18,253 bases of DNA from CAZOGW01 sp964579415 (GCA_964579415.1 CAZOGW010000058.1:1-18253); one strand, 5' to 3'. Positions 1 through 7,832 are shown, counted from the first letter of the stretch. Program-made: numbers and translations. The notes: a model not told the origin generated them from the sequence alone.

Positions 1-716
1 GCATACACGTGGTACGCCACCTGCGCCATCACCCGCGCCCAGTTGATGGAGTTCACCGCCCCCAGCCCGTGCCGGGCCCGGAACCCGGCATCGGCGTTGA
101 CCTCCTTGACCAGGTCCTGGCAATCGTCGAACGTGCCCCGCACCGCGATGTTGACGATGTTGGGCTCGTCCAGCGTGTACATCTGGGCGGCCTGGAACGG
201 GCTCATCCTCCCCAGCGGTGACAGCATGAACACCGATACGCGGCGCCGCCCGATCATGGCGTATTCGGCCGACGAGCCGGTGTCGCCCGAGGTGGCCCCG
301 AGCACGGTGAGCCGGCGGTCCTGGGCTTCCAGCACATGGTCGAAGAGCCTCCCCACCAGCTGGAGGGCCATGTCCTTGAAGGCGAACGTGGGGCCGTACG
401 ACAGCCCGGCGAGCCACCGCTGGTCCCCGAGCGGCGTGAGCGGCACGATGTCGGGATGGCTGAAGACCTCCGGGTGGCGGTAGGTGTCGGCCACCAGACG
501 GTCCATCGTCTCCCCGGGGATGTCGCCGGCCAAGAGGCGGCAGATCGCCGACGCCACCTCGACGTAGGGCCTCCGGGTGAACTGCTCCACATCGGCGGCG
601 TCGAGGCGCGGAATCGACTCGGGAACGGCCAGCCCCCCGTCGGGGGCGAGTCCGCTGAGGAGCACGTCGCTGAACGGCGCCGGCCCCATGCCGCCGCGGG
701 TGGAGATGTACCTCAT
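1..716 (-). CDS. thrC: Threonine synthase, N-terminal part (cut by window edge)
   Basis: PLP enzyme that converts O-phosphohomoserine to threonine in the cytoplasm, the last step of threonine synthesis. The 238 visible codons open with MRYISTRGG, as in the longer E. coli/yeast-type threonine synthases. The PLP-lysine motif FAFKDMA is at residues 111-117 (Lys114), the phosphate-binding stretch LGATSGDTGS at about 139-148, and the diagnostic VNSINWARVMAQ at 221-232. The family is usually 430-470 residues, so roughly half is missing beyond base 1. The ATG at 716-714 overlaps the TGA of the flavin reductase gene (ATGA), which suggests translational coupling in one operon. Family assignment is secure; only the remainder is unseen. 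Confidence 0.95.
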   Translation of the reverse strand, partial: MRYISTRGGMGPAPFSDVLLSGLAPDGGLAVPESIPRLDAADVEQFTRRPYVEVASAICRLLAGDIPGETMDRLVADTYRHPEVFSHPDIVPLTPLGDQRWLAGLSYGPTFAFKDMALQLVGRLFDHVLEAQDRRLTVLGATSGDTGSSAEYAMIGRRRVSVFMLSPLGRMSPFQAAQMYTLDEPNIVNIAVRGTFDDCQDLVKEVNADAGFRARHGLGAVNSINWARVMAQVAYHVY

Positions 717-1240
717 CGCTCCCGCAGCCCCCGGTAGGCGCCACGGAAGTAGACCAGGGGGTCGTCCATCCCGTCCAGGTCGACGGCGTCGATACGTCCC
801 GCCACCAGAACCGAGAAGCTCTCCTCCCGCAGCGCCTCGACGGTGCAGTAAGCGCGGTTGGGCAGGCTCTCCAGCACCGGCCCGTGCTCGGAGGCGGTGA
901 CCTCCCGGCCGGCGAACAGGCCGCCGGGGCTGGGCCGCAGCCCGGCGAACACGTCGGCGATCTCGCGGTCGGCCTCCCGGCACAGGTGGACCACGAAGCG
1001 TCGGGTGTCGGCGACTGTGAGGTAGAGGTCGCTGGTGGCCCCCACCAGGGCATAGACGAGTGGCGGAGTTCCTTCGGCGACGACGAGGGAGGAGACGGTG
1101 ATCCCGGTCCGTGATGGGCCCGACCCGGCGGTGACCACGGTCACCGCCGCGGGAAGGCGGCCCCGCAGGCGGCGCGCCGGGTCCCGCTCGGACACAGGAG
1201 TGGCGAACGGGTGCTCGTCGTGGATGTCACCCTGACTCAC
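713..1240 (-). CDS. Flavin reductase-like domain protein
   Basis: A 175-residue protein of the flavin reductase-like (FMN-binding split barrel) superfamily. Such proteins reduce or bind FMN and often feed a partner monooxygenase, but no partner is visible here. Seen in the sequence: the N-terminal barrel AAVTVVTAG at about 31-39, then TGITVSSLV at about 45-53, the usual flavin-phosphate contact region. Next come a segment like the family's 'RRFVVHLC' strand (80-87) and the C-terminal DDPLVYFRGAYRGL. The start is the GTG at 1240, preceded by AAGGGG with a 5-nt spacer, a good ribosome site. It overlaps thrC by four bases and follows the haem-binding gene by 60 nt. The physiological substrate cannot be told. 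Confidence 0.85.
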   Translation of the reverse strand: MSQGDIHDEHPFATPVSERDPARRLRGRLPAAVTVVTAGSGPSRTGITVSSLVVAEGTPPLVYALVGATSDLYLTVADTRRFVVHLCREADREIADVFAGLRPSPGGLFAGREVTASEHGPVLESLPNRAYCTVEALREESFSVLVAGRIDAVDLDGMDDPLVYFRGAYRGLRER

Positions 1241-1300
1241 GTCGGCCCCTTGGGGATGGATGCCACATTCTCGCGCCGCCCACCGGGCCTCCCGCCACGG

Positions 1301-1723
1301 TCAATCCCGTGCCTCCATCGACACCAGGGCCGTCACCAGGGCAGCTTGCTCTTCCTCCGACAGGGAGGCGTCGCGGTGGACCAGCGTGTAGCGCCACGGC
1401 GGCATCTCGCCGTCGAGGATGGCCTCCGCGGCGTCGTCGGCGTCGCCGTCGTCCCAGTCGGAGAAGTTGAGATCGTCGCGGCCCTCCTCGACGTCCCACC
1501 GCGTCAGCCAGGAGATCGGCGCCACGTAGGTGTGGGGCGGCCACCGGGTTTCGTGGCTGTGGCAGTCATAACAGGCGACCCGCGCCAGTTCCTCGGAGGC
1601 GGCGTCGGGCCAGACCGCAGCGGACACGACGGGCGGGTTGTCGTGCCACCATCCGTAGGGGACGAGCTGGATGGCCAGGAGCACGGCGAGTCCGGAGATG
1701 ACGGCCCGCTTGAGCCACCTCAC
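1301..1723 (-). CDS. Haem-binding domain protein, membrane-anchored, CxxCH
   Basis: A 140-residue protein with an N-terminal membrane anchor or uncleaved signal (about residues 7-23, VISGLAVLLAIQLVPY after basic RWLKR). A single c-type haem motif, CYDCH, is at 51-55. The sequence following it (ETRWP, APISWL, DVEEGRDDLNFSDW at 78-90, MPPWRYTL at 108-115) is the typical pattern of the small haem-binding domain family (Haem_bd). It is probably extracytoplasmic, since c-type haem attachment occurs there. The GTG start at 1723 lies 2 nt past the TAA of the upstream small gene. An in-frame ATG at 1795 would add 24 residues but would overlap that gene heavily and precede the anchor with a basic tail, so I prefer the GTG. 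Its redox partner is unknown; the flavin reductase next door is an untested candidate. Confidence 0.82.
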   Translation of the reverse strand: MRWLKRAVISGLAVLLAIQLVPYGWWHDNPPVVSAAVWPDAASEELARVACYDCHSHETRWPPHTYVAPISWLTRWDVEEGRDDLNFSDWDDGDADDAAEAILDGEMPPWRYTLVHRDASLSEEEQAALVTALVSMEARD

Positions 1724-1725
1724 CG

Positions 1726-1974
1726 TTACCCGCCGGACGCTTCGATGAGCGCCTGCAACGGGCCCGGTGGGACCGCGGCGCGAACGGCTTCCCATCCCTC
1801 GGCGGCGAAGCGCTCCACGGCGCCGGGGAGATCGGCGAAGACACCGATCTGGTCCAGTTCGGCGGCCTTGTCGGCGTCCTGTCGCGCCTTGGCGAGGTCG
1901 CCGGCACCGAGGGAGGTGATGGCCCTCTCCGCCGCGGTGAGGGCGTTCCTCTGCTTCTGCCCGTCGAGTGTCAT
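1726..1974 (-). CDS. Small helical protein of unknown function (82 aa)
   Basis: Not recognised. It is an 82-residue, alanine- and aspartate-rich, mostly helical sequence (AAERAITSLGAGDLAKARQD, then DKAAELDQIGVFADLPGAVE), without cysteines, signal peptide or membrane segment. The spacing of AxGDLAKAR resembles half of a TPR-like helical hairpin, but this is only a resemblance. The ATG is at 1974-1972, with a GTG one codon upstream as alternative; neither has a clear Shine-Dalgarno sequence. The TAA ends 2 nt before the GTG of the haem-binding protein, so the two are almost certainly cotranscribed. That spacing and the amino-acid composition are the main reasons to accept it as a gene. Confidence 0.65.
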   Translation of the reverse strand: MTLDGQKQRNALTAAERAITSLGAGDLAKARQDADKAAELDQIGVFADLPGAVERFAAEGWEAVRAAVPPGPLQALIEASGG

Positions 1975-2195
1975 CACTTCAGGATGGCACAGACCCGAAG
2001 AACGCGAACCCGATCCCAGTCCGCGGCTGGCACCGGCGAGCGCCGGCGCGTCTGACAACAGCGTGCGCCGGCGCGCCTCCGCCGCCGGCGCGCAAACTAC
2101 GAGAGGCGCCGGACGGCGCCATCGGAGGGATCCACCCATCTGAGGCTGGCCGTACCTATTCCAAGTTCCGCCGGGACGGCGTGACGGACCGGGAC
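1975..2195. other. Gene-free spacer packed with GC palindromes
   Basis: No gene is seen in this 221-base gap between the decarboxylase end and the 82-residue gene. It holds the self-complementary 10-mer GCGCCGGCGC twice (2040-2049 and 2065-2074), so the copies can pair as a 10-bp stem with a 15-nt loop. A related copy, GCCGGCGCGC, is at 2084-2093. A separate hairpin GGCGCC-GGAC-GGCGCC lies at 2105-2120. No T-tract follows on either strand. The cluster could act as a termination or RNA-processing zone for the leftward decarboxylase transcript; this is inference from position. Confidence 0.5.
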
Positions 2196-3596
2196 CTACG
2201 CCGAGCCGCTGCGAACTCGGGAGGCGCAGTCGAGGATGACCTCGGCGGCGAAGGCGGCGTCGTCGGGACCGGTCTTCCACGACGAGACGCTGATGCGCAT
2301 CGCGGTGGAGCCCTGCCACTGGGTGGGACCGCACCAGATGCGGCCGTCCCGCTGGATCTCGGTGATGAGCATCTCGGTGGTAGGCCCGTCGACGAGACGC
2401 ACCAGCACCTGGTTGAGCACGACGTCGTTGAGGACGGTGAACCCGCCGGCGTCGAGTCTCGTGGCGATGGTGACGGCGGCGTCGCAGGCGGTGGCCACGA
2501 GGCCGGCAACGCCGTCACGACCCAGGGAGCGCAGCACCGACCACACCTCGACGGCCCTGGCCCGCTGCGAGGACTGCGGGGTGTGGTGCATCGCCTCGAA
2601 CCCGACATCGCCGGGCAGGTAGCCCGCCACCGAAGCGAAGCTGCGCCGCAGGTCGGCAGGATCGCGCACCAGGACGATCCCCGAGTCGTAGGTGACGTTG
2701 AGCCACTTGTGGGCGTCGGTCGCCCACGAGTCGGCCCGCTCCAGGCCTGCCACCAGGTGAGCCCGGGTCGGGTCCGCCATCGCCCACAGCCCGAAGGCGG
2801 CGTCGACATGGAGCCAGCCGGAGCGATCCGCTACCCAGTCGGCGACAGCGTCGAAGGGGTCGAAGGCACCGGTGTTGACCTCTCCCGCCTGGGCGCACAC
2901 CAGTACCGGACCGTCGATGTCGGGGAGGTGGTCGGGGAGGATGCGCCCCTGATCGTCGCTGGGGACGATGACGACGCGGTCACGACCCAGGCCGACGAGG
3001 CCCAGCGACTTGCGCAGCGTGCTGTGAGCCTGGGCGCCGATCACGACCGGGATCTCCGGGGCGCCGAAGAGACCGTCGGCGGGTACATCCCACCCGAGCC
3101 GCGCCAGCAGGGCATCCCGGGCGGCGGCCAGGGCACAGGCGTTGGCCTCGGTGGCGCCGGTGACGAAGGCCACGCCGATCCCCTCGGGGAGGCCGAGCAG
3201 GTCGGCGAGCCAGCCCCGCACCACGTCGTGGAGTTTGGCCGCCACCGGCGACATCACCGGCAGTGCGGCGTTCTGGTCCCAGGCGGCCGCCAGCCAGGCG
3301 CCGGCCAGCGCCGGGGGCAGCGTCGCCCCGTTGACAAAACCGAAGTAGCGGGCCCCGGTGGTGGCGACGGTGGCCGGGCTCCCCACGGTGTCGAGCAGCC
3401 GCAGCGTGTCCACGGCGCCGGCGCCGCTGTCCGGCAGCGGTTCGTCGAAGGCCCGCAACCCGGCGAGGGCCTCGGGGCCCGGAGAGACCCGGCGGCTGTC
3501 CACGGTGGCGGCGTACCCCAGGGCGAGGTCGGCTGCCTCACGGAGCAGGGCCAGGTCGTCGTCGAGGTCTCGGCCGGATGGCTGCTGGGCACTCAC
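2196..3596 (-). CDS. Group II PLP-dependent decarboxylase (aromatic/acidic amino-acid type)
   Basis: A 466-residue fold-type I PLP enzyme of the glutamate/aromatic-L-amino-acid decarboxylase family, expected to remove CO2 from an amino acid. Visible elements, numbered from the chosen start: GARYFGFVNG (about 81-90), FVTGATEAN (144-152, PLP phosphate region), AHSTLRKSLG with the cofactor-stacking His191, HVDAAFG with Asp265, and DAHKWLN with the Schiff-base Lys297. The length fits the family. The start is the GTG at 3596: the codons upstream that could be read as Val are GTC and GTA, and an ATG at 3719 would run into the divergent methyltransferase. A -10-like TAGAGT ends 7 nt before the GTG with no Shine-Dalgarno, fitting a leaderless mRNA. 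Substrate unknown. Confidence 0.87.
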   Translation of the reverse strand: MSAQQPSGRDLDDDLALLREAADLALGYAATVDSRRVSPGPEALAGLRAFDEPLPDSGAGAVDTLRLLDTVGSPATVATTGARYFGFVNGATLPPALAGAWLAAAWDQNAALPVMSPVAAKLHDVVRGWLADLLGLPEGIGVAFVTGATEANACALAAARDALLARLGWDVPADGLFGAPEIPVVIGAQAHSTLRKSLGLVGLGRDRVVIVPSDDQGRILPDHLPDIDGPVLVCAQAGEVNTGAFDPFDAVADWVADRSGWLHVDAAFGLWAMADPTRAHLVAGLERADSWATDAHKWLNVTYDSGIVLVRDPADLRRSFASVAGYLPGDVGFEAMHHTPQSSQRARAVEVWSVLRSLGRDGVAGLVATACDAAVTIATRLDAGGFTVLNDVVLNQVLVRLVDGPTTEMLITEIQRDGRIWCGPTQWQGSTAMRISVSSWKTGPDDAAFAAEVILDCASRVRSGSA

Positions 3597-3603
3597 AGCG
3601 GAG

Positions 3604-3609
3604 ACTCTA
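3604..3609 (-). promoter_or_regulatory. Candidate -10 box of the decarboxylase (leaderless start)
   Basis: TAGAGT on the minus strand fits TANNNT and ends 7 nt before the GTG at 3596. No Shine-Dalgarno sequence is present. This spacing is the signature of leaderless actinobacterial transcripts, where transcription begins at the start codon. No convincing -35 is seen. The call rests on pattern and position only. Confidence 0.4.
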
Positions 3610-3709
3610 TCGAAGACGTCCGATACCGTTGGCTCCCCCTTTCGCCCCGGCCTGCCGCTCCGACGGGACAAACGGCGCATGGGACGCCGGAATAGGCCAT
3701 ACTCTACGG

Positions 3710-4432
3710 ATGCAGACAATTACGTGGAAGGGCCGGCTCGGGCCGCTGGAACTGATGGCGTCCGAGCACACGTTTCTGCCGTCGACGATATCCCATCTCG
3801 TCGCCGGCGAATTAGAGGTGCGGGAGGGGGACACCGTCATCGACGTCGGGTGCGGCACCGGGATCCTTGGGATCATCGCCGCCAAGTTGGGGGCGGAGAA
3901 GGTGTACTGCGTCGACGCCAGCCCGGATGTGGTCGACATCGGGAGCCGCAATGCGCTCACCCATGGTGTCGCCGACCGGATGGAGTTCTTCCAGGGAGAC
4001 CTCTTCTCGCCGTTGCCGGCGGGCATCAAGGCCGACGTGATCATCGGTGACGTCTCGGGCATTCCCGACGACCTCGCCGCCGACAGCGGCTGGTTCCCTT
4101 CCAAGACCGGAGGCGGGCCCCGCGGGTCGGAGTTGCCGATGCGGATGTTGCGCGACGCCCGGGCCTGGCTCAGCGACCGGGGGCGGCTGCTGCTCCCCAC
4201 AGGGACGTTGCAGGACGAGAACGCCATCCTCGAGGCCGCCCGCAGCGCCTTCGCCAGCCTGCGCAAGCTCACCGACCGGATGATCCCGCTCCCCGGCGCC
4301 CTCGCCGACGCCGCCAGCATCGCCAAGCTCAAGGAGAGCGGCGTGGTGAACCTGATCCCGAGGGGCTCCCGCTACATGTGGGAGGCTCGGGTGTGGTGCG
4401 CCTCCGACAAGGACGAGGCTCTCGCCACCTGA
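3710..4432 (+). CDS. Class I SAM-dependent methyltransferase
   Basis: A 240-residue Rossmann-fold methyltransferase. Motif I is VIDVGCGTGILG (43-54); the acidic residue that binds the SAM ribose is Asp69 in YCVDAS. GDVSGIPDD replaces the NPPY motif of nucleic-acid and HemK-type enzymes, so a protein or small-molecule target is as likely as RNA. The N-terminal stretch GPLELMASEHTFLPST matches the pre-motif region of PrmA/HemK-like enzymes. The start is the ATG at 3710; upstream in-frame codons read only as basic, low-complexity sequence and overlap the decarboxylase. There is no Shine-Dalgarno; CATACT ends 6 nt before the ATG. The gene is divergent from the decarboxylase, leaving a 113-base shared promoter region, and convergent with the dehydrogenase operon. 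Substrate not identified. Confidence 0.85.
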   Translation: MQTITWKGRLGPLELMASEHTFLPSTISHLVAGELEVREGDTVIDVGCGTGILGIIAAKLGAEKVYCVDASPDVVDIGSRNALTHGVADRMEFFQGDLFSPLPAGIKADVIIGDVSGIPDDLAADSGWFPSKTGGGPRGSELPMRMLRDARAWLSDRGRLLLPTGTLQDENAILEAARSAFASLRKLTDRMIPLPGALADAASIAKLKESGVVNLIPRGSRYMWEARVWCASDKDEALAT

Positions 4433-4457
4433 CCTCACGCCGCCAGGCACATCACGA

Positions 4458-4630
4458 CGAACCCTGGGTTCCCGACGACGCTCAGCGACGTCCACGGCCC
4501 AAAGTTCGGGCGCGGTCACGAACCCTGGGTTCCCGACGACGCTCAGCGACGTCTACAGCCCAAAGCTCGGGCGCGGTCACGAACCCTGGGTTCCCGACGA
4601 CGCTCAGCGACGTCCACGGCCCAAAGTTCG
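4458..4630. repeat. 61-bp direct repeat, 2.8 copies
   Basis: Copies lie at 4458-4518, 4519-4579 and 4580-4630 (the last lacks its final 10 bases). Copies 1 and 3 are identical over the shared 51 bases; copy 2 carries three transitions. Each unit contains two dyads: GAACCC-T-GGGTTC and GACGACGCTCAGCGACGTC, the latter a 19-bp palindrome with one mismatched pair. Because 61 is not a multiple of three, each copy shifts frame, which argues against coding. It fills the gap between convergent genes (methyltransferase and E2), so it could supply bidirectional termination or be a mobile or dispersed intergenic repeat. No unique spacers separate copies, so it is not CRISPR. Confidence 0.92.
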
Positions 4631-4653
4631 CAAGGCGCCGCCGAGCCGGCCGA

Positions 4654-5796
4654 TCAGGCCCGACCGCCTTCGACGAGCGCCTCGATGACCGCCCCCATGA
4701 ACGCCCTGCCGGTCGACCCGTCGATGGCGCGGTGATCGTAAGACAGGCTGAGCGGTAGCTCCCTGCCCACCACGATCTCGCCGTCGCGCACCACCGGGCG
4801 GGGATCGGCCCGACCCACCGAGAGGATGGCCGTCGTCCCGTAGGGAACGATGGGGGTGCCGTAGCGGCCGCCCACCGCACCGATGTTGGACAGGGTGAAC
4901 GTCTGGCCGCGCAGCTCGTCGGGCCGGGCGCTGCGCTCACGGGCGGCGGCGGCGAGCCGGACGATCTCGGCGCCCAGCTCGGCCGTACCCAGCGAGGGTG
5001 CCTCCCGTACCACCACCACCATGAGCCCTTCGGGGGTGTCGACGGCGACGCCGATGTCGTAGTGGAGCTTGTGGACGATCTCGTCGCCGGCGACCGATGC
5101 GTTGAAGTCCGGGTACTCCACCAGCAGCGGCAGCAGGTGACGGATGATCAAGGCCTCCAGCGGCACCCTCGGCTCGGTCGCGGCCCGTGCGGCGAGGAGG
5201 GCGGTCGCATCGGCCTCGCCGTAGGTGGTGACGTGGGGGATCTCGCGCCAGGAGCGGGCCAGGTTCTCTGTGATGGCGCGCCGTACCGGGCTCATCCTGA
5301 CCCGCCGGACCGGCCCGGCGGACGTCGCTGCGGCAGCGGCGGCACGCACGTCGTCCTCGACGATGCGCCCACCCGGCCCCGAGCCGGCCAGGTCGGAGAC
5401 GTCGACTCCCAGTTCGGAGGCGAGGCGCCGTACCGCCGGCAGCATCTGCGGCCGTGAAGGGATGGTCTCGACGGCATCATCGAGCCGGCCCACGATGGGC
5501 GCCACCTCGGTGGCCGAGGCCGCCGCCGCAGGCGCCGCCGACGGCTCCCACGTCTCGCCCTCGTCGCCGACTACGGCGAGCAGTGCCTCCACCTCGATGC
5601 GCTCGCCCTCGGCGGCGCCCTGGTGCAGCAGCACCCCGGCGACGGGCGAGGGGATGTCGACGATGGCCTTGTCGGTCTCCACCTCGACCAACGGTTCGTC
5701 GAGCCCGACCGCCTCGCCGACGGCGATGTACCAGGAGACGATGGTGCCCTCGGTGAGGCCCTCGCCGATGTCGGGGAGATGGAACTCGGTGGCCAC
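4654..5796 (-). CDS. pdhC: 2-oxoacid dehydrogenase E2, dihydrolipoyl acyltransferase
   Basis: A 380-residue core component of a pyruvate or branched-chain 2-oxoacid dehydrogenase complex; it passes the acyl group from lipoyl-lysine to CoA. Domains in order: one lipoyl domain (1-80, lipoylated Lys43 in VETDKAIVD), an Ala/Ser linker, a peripheral subunit-binding domain (about 117-152, MLPAVRRLASELGVD to GRIVEDDVRAA), a second linker, and the catalytic domain (about 165-380) ending with the active-site motif DHRAIDG (His355, Asp359). The start is the GTG at 5796, which has GGGAGG 6 nt upstream; a GTG at 5802 would give a GTGA overlap with the E1 beta stop but poor ribosome spacing. Whether it handles pyruvate or branched-chain acids is undecided. 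No E3 gene is nearby. Confidence 0.93.
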   Translation of the reverse strand: MATEFHLPDIGEGLTEGTIVSWYIAVGEAVGLDEPLVEVETDKAIVDIPSPVAGVLLHQGAAEGERIEVEALLAVVGDEGETWEPSAAPAAAASATEVAPIVGRLDDAVETIPSRPQMLPAVRRLASELGVDVSDLAGSGPGGRIVEDDVRAAAAAATSAGPVRRVRMSPVRRAITENLARSWREIPHVTTYGEADATALLAARAATEPRVPLEALIIRHLLPLLVEYPDFNASVAGDEIVHKLHYDIGVAVDTPEGLMVVVVREAPSLGTAELGAEIVRLAAAARERSARPDELRGQTFTLSNIGAVGGRYGTPIVPYGTTAILSVGRADPRPVVRDGEIVVGRELPLSLSYDHRAIDGSTGRAFMGAVIEALVEGGRA

Positions 5797-5798
5797 GG

Positions 5799-6773
5799 TC
5801 ACCCTCCCATGGTGCGCTCGACGGCGTGGATGATGCGTTCGACGGTGGGAAGGTAGTGCCGCTCGGCGCGCCGCAGCGGCACCACGACGTCCCACCCGGT
5901 GACCCGCTCCACGGGGGCCTGGAGCGAGTAGAGGGCCCGCTCGCCGATGCCGGCGGCGATCTCGGCACCGAGCCCGCCGGTGCGGGGGGCCTCGTGCACC
6001 ACCACGGCCCGGCCGGTGTGCTCCACCGACGCCACCACGGTGTCGATGTCGAGGGGCGACAGCGTCCGCATGTCGACGGCGGCGGCGGACACGCCCCGCT
6101 CGGCGAGGGCGGCCACCGCGGCCCGTACTTCGCGCATCATCGACCCCCAGCCGACAAGCGTGACGTCGTCGCCATCGGCCACCAACTCGGCCTCACCTAT
6201 GGGCACCTGGAAGGCATCGTCGGGGACGTCTCCCTTGACGGAGCGGTAGAGGCGGATCGGCTCGAGGAAGATCACCGGGTCGGGGTCGGCGACAGCGGCC
6301 AGCAGGAGGCCCTTGGCGTCGTGGGGCGTCGACGGGACCACCACCTTGAGGCCGGGAGTGTGCACGTAGATGGCTTCCATCGACTCGCTGTGGTGCTCGG
6401 CGGCGCCGATGCCGGCCCCGTAGGGGATGCGGATCACCAGCGGGGCGGTGAAGCGGTGCCGGGTGCGGTGCCGGATGCGGGACACCTGGTTGACCACCTG
6501 GTCGAAGGCGGGATAGCTGAATCCCATGAACTGGATCTCGGCGATGGGCCGCAGCCCGGCGACGGCCATGCCGAAGGCGGCGCCGACGATGCCCGATTCG
6601 GCCACCGGGGTGTCGACGACCCGCTCGGCGCCGTGACGCTCCAACAGCCCGTCGGTGACGCGGAAAACGCCCCCGGTGGCGCCCACGTCTTCGCCGAGGA
6701 GCACTACGGACGGGTCGGCCAGCGCCAGGTCGAGGGCGTCGTTGAGCGCCTGGGCGATGTTGCGCTCGGTCAT
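5799..6773 (-). CDS. pdhB: 2-oxoacid dehydrogenase E1 component, beta subunit
   Basis: A 324-residue subunit that forms the thiamine-diphosphate site together with E1 alpha and binds the pyrimidine ring. Typical features: LGEDVGATGGVFRVTDGL (26-43), DTPVAESGIVGAAFGMA (54-70) with the conserved catalytic Glu, AEIQFMGFSYPAFDQVVNQ (78-96), and RIPYGAGIGAAEHHSES (115-131) with the paired histidines. The transketolase C-terminal domain follows (ADGDDVTLVGWGSM, later VVVHEAPRTGGLGAEIAA). Length is normal for the family. Its ATG overlaps the E1 alpha TGA (ATGA), and its TGA sits just before the E2 GTG, so the three genes form a tight operon in alpha-beta-E2 order. The substrate cannot be fixed from sequence alone. 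Confidence 0.95.
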   Translation of the reverse strand: MTERNIAQALNDALDLALADPSVVLLGEDVGATGGVFRVTDGLLERHGAERVVDTPVAESGIVGAAFGMAVAGLRPIAEIQFMGFSYPAFDQVVNQVSRIRHRTRHRFTAPLVIRIPYGAGIGAAEHHSESMEAIYVHTPGLKVVVPSTPHDAKGLLLAAVADPDPVIFLEPIRLYRSVKGDVPDDAFQVPIGEAELVADGDDVTLVGWGSMMREVRAAVAALAERGVSAAAVDMRTLSPLDIDTVVASVEHTGRAVVVHEAPRTGGLGAEIAAGIGERALYSLQAPVERVTGWDVVVPLRRAERHYLPTVERIIHAVERTMGG

Positions 6774-7825
6774 GTCGCCTCCGCCTGGGAGCGGCGCCGC
6801 TGCTCGAGCAGCGGGAGGGTGGGCTCGGCGAAGACGGCGTCGAAGATCTCACCGGCGTCGAAGGCGGCAAGCGCCTCCGCCTCGGCGACGGCGGCCTCCA
6901 CCTGCCCGGAGGCGCCGGCGACGACCTCGTCCTCCCATGCCTGGTCCCAGGCCTCGTGGGCCTCCAGGTAGAGGCGCACCCGCTGCAGCGGGTCCCGGGC
7001 CCGCCACTCGGCGGTGGTCTCGTCGGTGCGGTAGCGCCCGGCGTCGTCGGCGGTGGTGTGGGCGCCGATGCGGTAGGTGACCGCCTCGATCAGCGTCGGT
7101 CCCTCCCCGGCCCGGGCCCGGGCCACCGCCTCGGTGGCGGCGGCGTGGACGGCGAGCAGGTCGTTGCCGTCGACACGGACGCCGGGGATGCCGTAGGCGT
7201 CCGCCTTGGCGGCGATGGTGGCCGAGGCGGTCTGCCGCTCGGTGGGCATCGAGATGGCCCACCCGTTGTTCTCGCACACGAACACGGTGGGTGTGGCGTA
7301 GACGCCGGCGAAGTTCATCGCCTCGTGGAAGTCGCCCTCGGAGGTGGAGCCGTCGCCGAAGAACGTCATGGCGACGGCGCCGCTCCCCTTGAGCTTCTCC
7401 GCCCACCCCAGGCCGACGGCGTGGATCATGTGGGCACCGACCACGATCGACGGCGGCAGGACGGTGACATCCTGGGGGACGTGGCCTCCCCGCTCGTCTC
7501 CGGTGCGCCCCAGGATGAGGTTGACCCAGGGGTAGCCGTGGTGCCACATGGCGGCGGCATCCCGGTAGGTGCCCACCAGCCAGTCCCCAGTGGCCAGCGC
7601 CGCGGCCGCCCCGATCTGTGCCGCCTCCTGCCCCTCGAACTGGGCGTACGTGGCGAGCCGGCCCTGCCGCTGCATCGCCGTGCACTTCCGGTCGTACGTC
7701 CGCGCCTCCACCATGGCGCGGTACAGGTCGCGCACACCGTCGATCGCCAATGGGCTGTCGCCGAGCAGTGCACCGTCGGGGCCGAGCAGCCGCGCCGGCT
7801 CGTCGGGCAAGGGAGCAGTCGACAT
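6770..7825 (-). CDS. pdhA: 2-oxoacid (probably pyruvate) dehydrogenase E1 component, alpha subunit
   Basis: A 351-residue thiamine-diphosphate enzyme that decarboxylates the 2-oxoacid and reductively acylates E2. The ThDP/Mg motif runs from GDGS (157-160) through EGDFHEAMNF to ENNGWAIS (Asn186-Asn187). Substrate-side elements are TYRDAAAMW (86-94), DVTVLPPSIVVGAHM (119-133) and RIGAHTTADDAGRYR (about 247-261). The VLPP, NNxWAIS and HTxxDDxxRYR patterns resemble bacterial PdhA (Bacillus-type) more than BkdA, hence the symbol, but a branched-chain role remains possible. The ATG at 7825 lacks a Shine-Dalgarno; TACGCT ends 7 nt upstream, so the mRNA may be leaderless. It is the first gene of the E1 alpha-E1 beta-E2 operon. 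Confidence 0.93.
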   Translation of the reverse strand: MSTAPLPDEPARLLGPDGALLGDSPLAIDGVRDLYRAMVEARTYDRKCTAMQRQGRLATYAQFEGQEAAQIGAAAALATGDWLVGTYRDAAAMWHHGYPWVNLILGRTGDERGGHVPQDVTVLPPSIVVGAHMIHAVGLGWAEKLKGSGAVAMTFFGDGSTSEGDFHEAMNFAGVYATPTVFVCENNGWAISMPTERQTASATIAAKADAYGIPGVRVDGNDLLAVHAAATEAVARARAGEGPTLIEAVTYRIGAHTTADDAGRYRTDETTAEWRARDPLQRVRLYLEAHEAWDQAWEDEVVAGASGQVEAAVAEAEALAAFDAGEIFDAVFAEPTLPLLEQRRRSQAEAT

Positions 7826-7832
7826 CGCCGGG

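Noticed and set aside
1968..3695. Long plus-strand open frame (575 codons) over the decarboxylase gene
   Set aside because: It is antisense to a gene with a clear PLP motif set; its Gly/Arg/Val/His-rich composition is typical of shadow frames in GC-rich DNA.
3597..3719. ATG start at 3719 for the decarboxylase
   Set aside because: It would add 41 basic, low-complexity residues and overlap the divergent methyltransferase start; the GTG at 3596 has a promoter-like box at the right distance.
4458..4630. CRISPR array
   Set aside because: Copies abut directly with no unique spacers, unit is 61 bp, and no cas gene is in the window.
4378..4758. Plus-strand open frame of 126 codons across the 61-bp repeats
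   Set aside because: The period of 61 changes frame in each copy, so the protein has no repeating sequence; both ends overlap real genes.
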